Positions 6,091 through 10,721 of a stretch of DNA of 10,721 nucleotides are shown one piece after another. Each line of letters opens with the position of its first letter. Within the stretch, counting starts at the first letter, position 1. The DNA is from JAATFY01 sp049276515. GTDB taxonomy: Bacteria > Pseudomonadota > Alphaproteobacteria > UBA9219. The notes beneath the pieces were generated by a model. That model worked only from the letters and a program-made list of their open reading frames with translations. It did not search any database and had not been told where the DNA came from. Location of the stretch: positions 1 through 10,721 of the forward strand of contig JBASWO010000103.1 of assembly GCA_049276515.1 (NCBI GenBank), given 5' to 3'. Position numbers and translations under genes: made by a program.

Positions 6091-7505
6091 TCTAAGGGTC
6101 GCGTCATTTCCTCAGGCTTAATCAGCTTGTCAAAATCCTCAGCCTTAAGAATGCCCAATTCGACCGCAGCTTGCTTGAGTGTTTTATGCTCGGCATGCGC
6201 TTTTTTAGCGATCTTGGCTGCATTATCATAACCAACATGTGGGTTAAGTGCTGTCACCAACATCAGAGATTCATTGACGAGTTGCTTGATACGACCTGTA
6301 TTGGCCGTAATGCCGGTTACACAATTATCGGTAAAACTGCGCGCCGCATCACCAAGCAACCGAATAGATTGCAAAACATTATGAATGATAACGGGCTTAA
6401 AAACATTCAACTCAAAATGCCCGTTGGATCCCGCCACCGTCACAGCAACGTGATTGCCCATAATCTGACACGCAACCATTGTCATAGCTTCAGACTGCGT
6501 CGGATTAACTTTACCCGGCATGATTGATGAGCCAGGCTCATTTTCGGGGAGGCTGATTTCACCAATGCCGCAGCGTGGACCTGAGCCCAGCATACGAATG
6601 TCATTAGCAATTTTCATAAAGCTGACAGCAACTGTATTGAGCGCACCAGAGGCATCAACCAAAGCATCATGACTAGCAAGGGCTGCAAATTTATTGCGCG
6701 CCGTTACAAAAGGAAGACCCGTCATAGATGCTACTTGTTTTGCAAATTCTTCTGCAAAACCTCTCTTCGTATTAAGACCTGTCCCAACAGCTGTGCCACC
6801 TTGAGCCAATTCCATGAGCTGAGAGAGAATACCTTTATCCCCAAGTCTCATAATATTATCGGCTATTTGCTGCGCGTATCCTGAGAATTCTTGTCCCAAA
6901 GTTAGAGGCGTTGCGTCTTGTAAATGAGTACGACCGATTTTGACGACCTCTTTAAATTCTTTTGCCTTCTTATCGAGAGCCGCATGAAAGTGCTTGAGCG
7001 CTGGAATAAGAAAATTCTGAATTTCCATAGCCGCTGCAATATGCATAGCCGTAGGAAAACTGTCGTTTGAGCTTTGCCCCATATTCACATGATCATTCGG
7101 GTGAATAGGTTTCTTACTTCCCTTCTCACCACCCAACATTTCAATGGCGCGGTTCGAGATCACTTCATTCACATTCATATTTGTCTGCGTGCCAGAGCCT
7201 GTCTGCCAGACAACGAGTGGAAACTCATTATCCATTTTACCGGCAATGACTTCATCAGCTGCTTTAGCAATCGCGTCACCCGTTTTAGCATCCAACACAC
7301 CAAGCTTAACATTCGCAAGCGCAGCTGCCTTTTTGAGCATGCCAAAAGCATGCACCAAAGGTACAGGCATGGTCTGGCCGCCAATCTTAAAATTCTGCAG
7401 GCTTCGTTGGGTTTGTGCGCCCCAATAATGATCCGCAGGCACATCGATAGGACCGAAAGAGTCCGTTTCAGTGCGAATGGCAGGTTTTTGTGCGGCTTGA
7501 GACAT
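6087..7505 (-). CDS. fumC: Class II fumarate hydratase FumC
   Basis: This 472-residue enzyme interconverts fumarate and L-malate in the TCA cycle; E. coli FumC has 467. It is the oxygen-stable, iron-free homotetramer of the aspartase/fumarase superfamily. Signatures in order: TGSGTQTNMNVNEVISNRA (about 102-120), the HPNDHVNMGQSSND substrate loop (135-148), GRTHLQDATPLT (191-202, with the catalytic-region His194), and the superfamily signature GSSIMPGKVNP (325-335, with the flexible-loop serine and the lysine and asparagine of the active site). All key residues are present, so it should be active. The start is set at 7505 (MSQAAQK) because AGAGGAA lies 5 bases upstream; a longer reading from ATG 7532 adds nine residues but has no ribosome-binding site. 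It is divergent from the HIT gene. Confidence 0.97.
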   Translation of the reverse strand: MSQAAQKPAIRTETDSFGPIDVPADHYWGAQTQRSLQNFKIGGQTMPVPLVHAFGMLKKAAALANVKLGVLDAKTGDAIAKAADEVIAGKMDNEFPLVVWQTGSGTQTNMNVNEVISNRAIEMLGGEKGSKKPIHPNDHVNMGQSSNDSFPTAMHIAAAMEIQNFLIPALKHFHAALDKKAKEFKEVVKIGRTHLQDATPLTLGQEFSGYAQQIADNIMRLGDKGILSQLMELAQGGTAVGTGLNTKRGFAEEFAKQVASMTGLPFVTARNKFAALASHDALVDASGALNTVAVSFMKIANDIRMLGSGPRCGIGEISLPENEPGSSIMPGKVNPTQSEAMTMVACQIMGNHVAVTVAGSNGHFELNVFKPVIIHNVLQSIRLLGDAARSFTDNCVTGITANTGRIKQLVNESLMLVTALNPHVGYDNAAKIAKKAHAEHKTLKQAAVELGILKAEDFDKLIKPEEMTRPLD

Positions 7506-7510
7506 AGAAT

Positions 7511-7517
7511 TTCCTCT
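7511..7517 (-). promoter_or_regulatory. Ribosome-binding site fixing the fumC start
   Basis: The minus strand reads AGAGGAA, then five bases, then the ATG at 7505. This favours the 472-residue FumC over the nine-residue-longer form starting at 7532, which would place the site inside the coding region. Confidence 0.75.
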
Positions 7518-7543
7518 TGGCAGGGCAATCATTTTCTGATGGC

Positions 7544-7570
7544 TTTATAGCAACTAGTGCCGTGATTCAA
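7544..7570 (-). promoter_or_regulatory. Putative fumC promoter containing a GANTC site
   Basis: On the minus strand TTGAAT (7570-7565) and TATAAA (7549-7544) are separated by 15 bases; shifting the -35 to TGTTGA gives 17. The start would lie near 7537, leaving a leader of about 30 bases with the AGAGGAA site. The -35 overlaps GAATC (7568-7564), a GANTC sequence of the type methylated by CcrM in Alphaproteobacteria. Spacing and -35 are imperfect, so this is a tentative call. Confidence 0.35.
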
Positions 7571-7583
7571 CATCCCCCTTGAA

Positions 7584-8003
7584 ATGCCCTCCATGAGCCA
7601 ATTTATCCTGCATTCCCAGCTTGAAGCTGACAGTATTTGGGTCTGCGATTTGCCTCTTTGTCAGTTGCGTCTACATAACCAGAAAACGGTTCCATGGCTG
7701 ATTTTAGTACCCCGCCGTCCTGACATTACTGAAATATACCAACTGAACTTGGTAGAACGTGCGGCTCTCATGGAAGAAATATCGCTCGCATCAAAAGCTC
7801 TAACGACGCTTTATGCGCCCGACAAAATAAACATAGCTGCGCTTGGCAATATGGTCGCGCAACTTCATGTCCATGTTATTGCGCGCTATAAAACCGATGA
7901 AGCCTGGCCCAATCCGATTTGGGGACGCATCACACCAGAACAATATCCCACTGAAGCCATTGACGTGATTTTAAAGAAATTGAAGAATGCCCTCATAATA
8001 TAA
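7584..8003 (+). CDS. HIT-family nucleotide hydrolase/transferase-like protein
   Basis: This 139-residue protein has the histidine triad signature near the C-terminus: QLHVHVIARY (93-102). The central His95, the expected nucleophile, and His97 are kept, while the first triad position is Gln93. Other family elements are a WLILVPRRPDITEIYQL block (38-54), an NIAALGNMVAQ strand (83-93) and the AWPNPIWG tail (107-114), all typical of short proteobacterial HIT proteins of COG0537. These usually hydrolyse dinucleoside polyphosphates or AMP conjugates in the cytosol; the substrate cannot be read here. The start is uncertain: ATG 7584 and ATG 7593 both lack a Shine-Dalgarno. The downstream 91-residue gene follows after 14 bases and likely shares the transcript. 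Confidence 0.88.
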   Translation: MPSMSQFILHSQLEADSIWVCDLPLCQLRLHNQKTVPWLILVPRRPDITEIYQLNLVERAALMEEISLASKALTTLYAPDKINIAALGNMVAQLHVHVIARYKTDEAWPNPIWGRITPEQYPTEAIDVILKKLKNALII

Positions 8004-8009
8004 GAGGAG
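8003..8009 (+). promoter_or_regulatory. Ribosome-binding site choosing the ATG at 8018
   Basis: AGAGGAG lies 8 bases before ATG 8018 and overlaps the last base of the HIT stop codon, which suggests translational coupling. It makes the in-frame GTG at 8009 an unlikely start because that codon overlaps the site. Confidence 0.7.
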
Positions 8010-8017
8010 TGAATAAG

Positions 8018-8293
8018 ATGGTATTTAGTTTACTTCATTTCAGCACAATTGAGGCAATCTTAAAGGCGGCTGAGACAAACAATCCTGACGACTGGGCGAT
8101 GGTTAAAACCAGTATGGAAAAACATCCACCTCTTGAGCCTCTCGTTCCCTATAGCCAAGAAGAAGTGAGCGAGGTTCTTGGAGCACTTAAAGAAGGTGGC
8201 GTAACCATTGTTGAGATTAGCAGCAATGGCACACAGCCTGTAGTTCCACCGCATTCTAAGCGTAGAAAGAAAATGCCAGGCTTAGATTCCTAA
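8018..8293 (+). CDS. Small hypothetical protein, 91 residues, co-transcribed with the HIT gene
   Basis: I do not recognise this protein. It has an N-terminal amphipathic helix (FSTIEAILKAAE, about 8-19), a central acidic helix (SQEEVSEVLGALKEGG, 46-61), a short hydrophobic strand (VTIVEIS, 62-68) and a basic C-terminal tail (HSKRRKKMPG, about 79-88). There is no signal peptide, membrane segment or cysteine. It is probably soluble; the basic tail could contact nucleic acid, but that is only a guess. Coding status rests on a strong AGAGGAG site at 8 bases, a start only 14 bases after the HIT stop, and an open frame ending exactly where the dipZ-like gene ends on the other strand (no base between the two stops). 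Confidence 0.75.
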   Translation: MVFSLLHFSTIEAILKAAETNNPDDWAMVKTSMEKHPPLEPLVPYSQEEVSEVLGALKEGGVTIVEISSNGTQPVVPPHSKRRKKMPGLDS

Positions 8294-9946
8294 TTATCCA
8301 CCAAAAGTGAAGGCATAGGCTTGTAGGCCGGGTTCAACCGCTTGCAATTCAAGCACACCTTCTTTAGCGCTTTCTTGATCAATCAACTCATAGAGCGTTT
8401 CACGATCAACGGTGAGCATACCATCTTTGACATCAACGCTTTGCGCTGGCTGATCATTGACGGATACGCGTACATGGATGGGACTGCCATTTTTACTGCC
8501 TAAAACCAGAAAAACATTTTTGCCCGTAAAATGAAGACGTAGAGCAGCTTTCTCTTTAGTTGATGTGATGCGCTGCGCTTCAATCATCCACTCTCCACTT
8601 AAGCCCCAATTATTCAAAGGTATGATAGCCGGATATTCATAAAGTGCCGCTTGATCGAGAACAGCAGGTTTTGAGCTTACGAAATCAGCACCACGTTGAT
8701 AGCCAAGATAGGTCTCAGGCGTTTGCACTTGAGCCGGAGATGCTGGAGACACCTCGCCTTCGCCCATCTCTGGGCCTAGGCCTAACAAGATACGAATATT
8801 ATTTTCTGTACGTGCATATTCGCCTTCACCAAAATGGGTATAGACGACACGCCCCTCTTGATCGATCAGGTAATGCGCTGGCCAGTATTTGTTTTGAAAA
8901 TTACCCCAAGTCTCAAGATTATTATCGAGAGCAACAGGATAACGAATGCCAAATTTGACAGTGGCCGCCTGGACATTATCGGGTTTTTTCTCAAATTCAA
9001 ATTCAGGTGAATGCACACCAATGATGACTAAGCCCTTATCACGGTATTTGGCATCCCATTTGGTGATATAGGGCATGGTGCGCACACAATTGATGCAGGA
9101 ATAGGTCCAGAAATCGATCAGCACGACCTTGCCACGCAAATCCGCAATTTTGAGAGGTTGTGAATTGATCCATCCCTGCGTTCCGGTAATTTCTGGCGCC
9201 AGATAAGGCGTTTGAAGTGCCCCTTGCAATTTACCATCATAAATCACTTCACTGTCCTTACTGCCGCTGGCTGCAAGGAGCTGCACATCAGCGCCCTGAT
9301 AAATCAAAACAGCCGTCAAGATAATGATCACACCCAAGACACGGCGCACGCCATAGCTATGTGTCTTTAAAAAATTAAGACGCGCCATGATTTGTCTGCC
9401 CATAAGAGCAATGGCAAGCATCGGTATACCGGCGCCGAGCGCAAACATAGCAACTGTCAGTGCAGCTTCACTGCTCGATTTGGCTTGAATAATTTGAACG
9501 ATGGCTGCGGCCATAATGGGGCCCGCACAGGGTGTCCAGATCAATCCGATTAAAGCACCAATGGCAACGCCACTGAAATAACCATGTTTCTGATCCCAGC
9601 GCATTGTCAGGTTATTACCAAAATTCGCAAGCCCTTGCGTTACGCCCAAAAGTTTATCTGAGAGTTTTTTGGACAACATAATGAGGCCAAAAACAATTAA
9701 AAGGCCGAGCGCTACATTGCGCACGATCTCTGGATCCGCATCTAGCCATTCAAGCACTTGTCTTGAAAGCAGCGCAAAGGCTGTGAAAGCACCTATGAAG
9801 CCTGTGATAATACCAAGTGGACGTCTTTTGCCACCATCCAATGAGGCAGCCAGCATGATCGGCAAAATAGGCAAAATGCAGGGTGATGCAATGAGGCCAA
9901 TACCTTCAACAAATGCCAATAAAAGTTGCGTCGTACTGAAATCCAT
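8294..9946 (-). CDS. dipZ: DipZ-type thiol-disulfide protein: CcdA membrane domain, thioredoxin domain, C-terminal domain
   Basis: This 550-residue inner-membrane protein relays reducing equivalents from cytosolic thioredoxin to the periplasm. The N-terminal part (about 5-220) is a CcdA/DsbD-beta-like transporter with six or so hydrophobic helices and the two expected proline-flanked cysteines, ASPCILP (Cys23) and WTPCAGP (Cys140). The periplasmic TlpA-like thioredoxin domain (about 255-390) carries FWTYSCINC (279-287; active-site Cys284 and Cys287). Residues about 405-550 match the beta-rich C-terminal domain typical of DipZ. Substrates could be apocytochrome c, metal-transfer proteins or peroxide-damaged proteins; none is shown by context. 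The start at 9946 has AGG 8-10 bases upstream, inside the end of the preceding FAD gene, so the two are one operon with a 5-base gap. No truncation: cysteines and all three domains are present. Confidence 0.93.
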   Translation of the reverse strand: MDFSTTQLLLAFVEGIGLIASPCILPILPIMLAASLDGGKRRPLGIITGFIGAFTAFALLSRQVLEWLDADPEIVRNVALGLLIVFGLIMLSKKLSDKLLGVTQGLANFGNNLTMRWDQKHGYFSGVAIGALIGLIWTPCAGPIMAAAIVQIIQAKSSSEAALTVAMFALGAGIPMLAIALMGRQIMARLNFLKTHSYGVRRVLGVIIILTAVLIYQGADVQLLAASGSKDSEVIYDGKLQGALQTPYLAPEITGTQGWINSQPLKIADLRGKVVLIDFWTYSCINCVRTMPYITKWDAKYRDKGLVIIGVHSPEFEFEKKPDNVQAATVKFGIRYPVALDNNLETWGNFQNKYWPAHYLIDQEGRVVYTHFGEGEYARTENNIRILLGLGPEMGEGEVSPASPAQVQTPETYLGYQRGADFVSSKPAVLDQAALYEYPAIIPLNNWGLSGEWMIEAQRITSTKEKAALRLHFTGKNVFLVLGSKNGSPIHVRVSVNDQPAQSVDVKDGMLTVDRETLYELIDQESAKEGVLELQAVEPGLQAYAFTFGG

Positions 9947-9951
9947 TTTTT

Positions 9952-10721
9952 CTACCTAAGTGTTGTGTTGATATGTTCAGGGCGGAAGCCAACGCCAATG
10001 AAGTGAGCTGGAATACGCTGTAAAACGGGGAACCAGTTCATGAGCTTCATGACAAAAGGCAATTCGGGTCGCGTGGTTTTGCCAACAGCACGCAAAATAA
10101 TATTCTTCTGTACAAAAATTTGCATTCTCTGCGTCATCATGGTGGGCCACATACGCCGCCCCTGCACAAGCCTTAGATCAGTTTGCCTTACGCGTCCTGC
10201 GTGCAAGGGCTCTGATAAAATATTGGCAGTTGCTACAGCATCTTGAATGGCCAGATTAATGCCAACACCTCCAACGGGTGACATTGCATGTGCCGCATCA
10301 CCGATGCAGAGAAGGCCGCGTTTAAACCACTGCTCCAAATAATTGACGGAAACAGTGAGCAGTTTAACATCGTTCCAGTCTTTTAATTCTTGAACTCGAT
10401 CACCAAAAAACGGAACAAGCTCTGAAAGCGCAGCACGAAGACTTTCGATACCTTCACTCATAATTTTTTCAGCAGCGCCTTTTGGTATAACATACGCGCA
10501 TTGCCAATAATCGTGGCGATCAATAAGCGCCACCATTTTGCCTGTCTCGATACGGCCCAGTAATTGTTCGGGATCCGTCTTGAGACGTGAGATACGCATC
10601 CACAAAACATCGATGGGGGCACCAACATCAATAATTTTAAGACCCGCCTTCTGGCGCACCAGAGAATGGCGTCCATCTGCACCAACAGTCAGAATGGCGC
10701 GAATGTTGAGAGGTCCATCTG
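9952..10721 (-). CDS. FAD-dependent monooxygenase, UbiH/PHBH-like, partial (N-terminus beyond right edge)
   Basis: The frame is open from the right edge and ends in TAG at 9952, giving the last 255 residues. Two signatures of the para-hydroxybenzoate hydroxylase-like flavoprotein monooxygenases are visible: the DG motif GADGRHSLVR (13-22 of the fragment) and the GD motif CIGDAAHAMSPVGGVGINLA (138-157), which bind FAD. The N-terminal GxGxxG nucleotide-binding fold must lie outside the window. Between the motifs is the substrate-facing sheet region (about 35-110). The family hydroxylates aromatic or quinone-type substrates using NAD(P)H and oxygen. The GD motif with SPVGG in place of the commoner PxxG form does not settle the substrate. 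A Val codon (GTG at 10659) is not the real start, because the DG motif precedes it. It lies 5 bases upstream of dipZ. Confidence 0.9.
   Translation of the reverse strand, partial: DGPLNIRAILTVGADGRHSLVRQKAGLKIIDVGAPIDVLWMRISRLKTDPEQLLGRIETGKMVALIDRHDYWQCAYVIPKGAAEKIMSEGIESLRAALSELVPFFGDRVQELKDWNDVKLLTVSVNYLEQWFKRGLLCIGDAAHAMSPVGGVGINLAIQDAVATANILSEPLHAGRVRQTDLRLVQGRRMWPTMMTQRMQIFVQKNIILRAVGKTTRPELPFVMKLMNWFPVLQRIPAHFIGVGFRPEHINTTLR

Noticed and set aside
7506..7532. Nine-residue N-terminal extension of FumC from ATG 7532
   Set aside because: No ribosome-binding site precedes 7532, while AGAGGAA is correctly placed for ATG 7505.
7074..7550. A 158-codon plus-strand frame opposite fumC
   Set aside because: It is antisense to the conserved N-terminal half of fumarase, shows an unusual Cys/His/Arg-rich composition, and resembles no family.
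9669..9959. 96-codon plus-strand frame opposite the start of dipZ
   Set aside because: It is a mirror of the CcdA membrane-domain coding sequence and has no independent support.
1..10721. Mobile element, defence island, CRISPR, tRNA or phage signals
   Set aside because: I found no transposase, integrase, direct-repeat array, tRNA-like cloverleaf or terminal inverted repeats; gene content is core metabolic and regulatory.

Overview
The window reads as chromosomal DNA of an alphaproteobacterium of moderate GC content (mid-40s percent by eye). The lineage is suggested by a DUF1013/TrcR protein, a DUF1192 protein and an RHH_4 ribbon-helix-helix protein, families I know almost only from Alphaproteobacteria. 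I cannot fix the order or genus. There is no rRNA, tRNA, CRISPR array, insertion sequence, phage gene or integrase. Coding density is very high: no gene-free stretch reaches 300 bases, and the longest gap is about 98 bases.

Layout from left to right. (1) 1-3257, minus strand: a very large protein of the phosphoenolpyruvate carboxylase (PEPC) superfamily, cut by the left edge. It keeps the family's scaffold motifs but differs at several residues regarded as catalytic. (2) 3356-4030, minus: the DUF1013/TrcR cell-cycle regulator. (3) 4124-5098, minus: a zinc-free quinone oxidoreductase of the PIG3/zeta-crystallin group. (4) 5143-5337, plus: a small DUF1192 coiled-coil protein, divergent from the oxidoreductase across a 44-base gap that holds a symmetric -10-like palindrome. 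(5) 5334-5534, minus: the RHH_4 protein. (6) 5599-6090, plus: an unrecognised 163-residue protein. (7) 6087-7505, minus: class II fumarase FumC. (8) 7584-8003, plus: a HIT-family protein, followed by an unrecognised 91-residue protein (8018-8293). (9) 8294-9946, minus: a DipZ-type fusion of a CcdA membrane domain, a thioredoxin domain and a C-terminal domain. Five bases upstream of it ends a UbiH/PHBH-like FAD monooxygenase (9952 to the right edge, partial).

Functionally, fumarase and the PEPC-like protein both point to the TCA cycle and anaplerosis. The oxidoreductase, DipZ and the FAD enzyme are redox proteins. TrcR belongs to cell-cycle control. This looks like conserved core chromosome with frequent strand switching rather than an accessory island. 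Three successive convergent gene pairs meet with overlaps of 4, 4 and 0 bases, leaving no room for ordinary intrinsic terminators. The best candidate for something undescribed is the PEPC-like protein. It has Glu and Lys where E. coli Ppc has His579 and Arg581, and it is longer than known bacterial PEPCs, although its reading frame is fully maintained.
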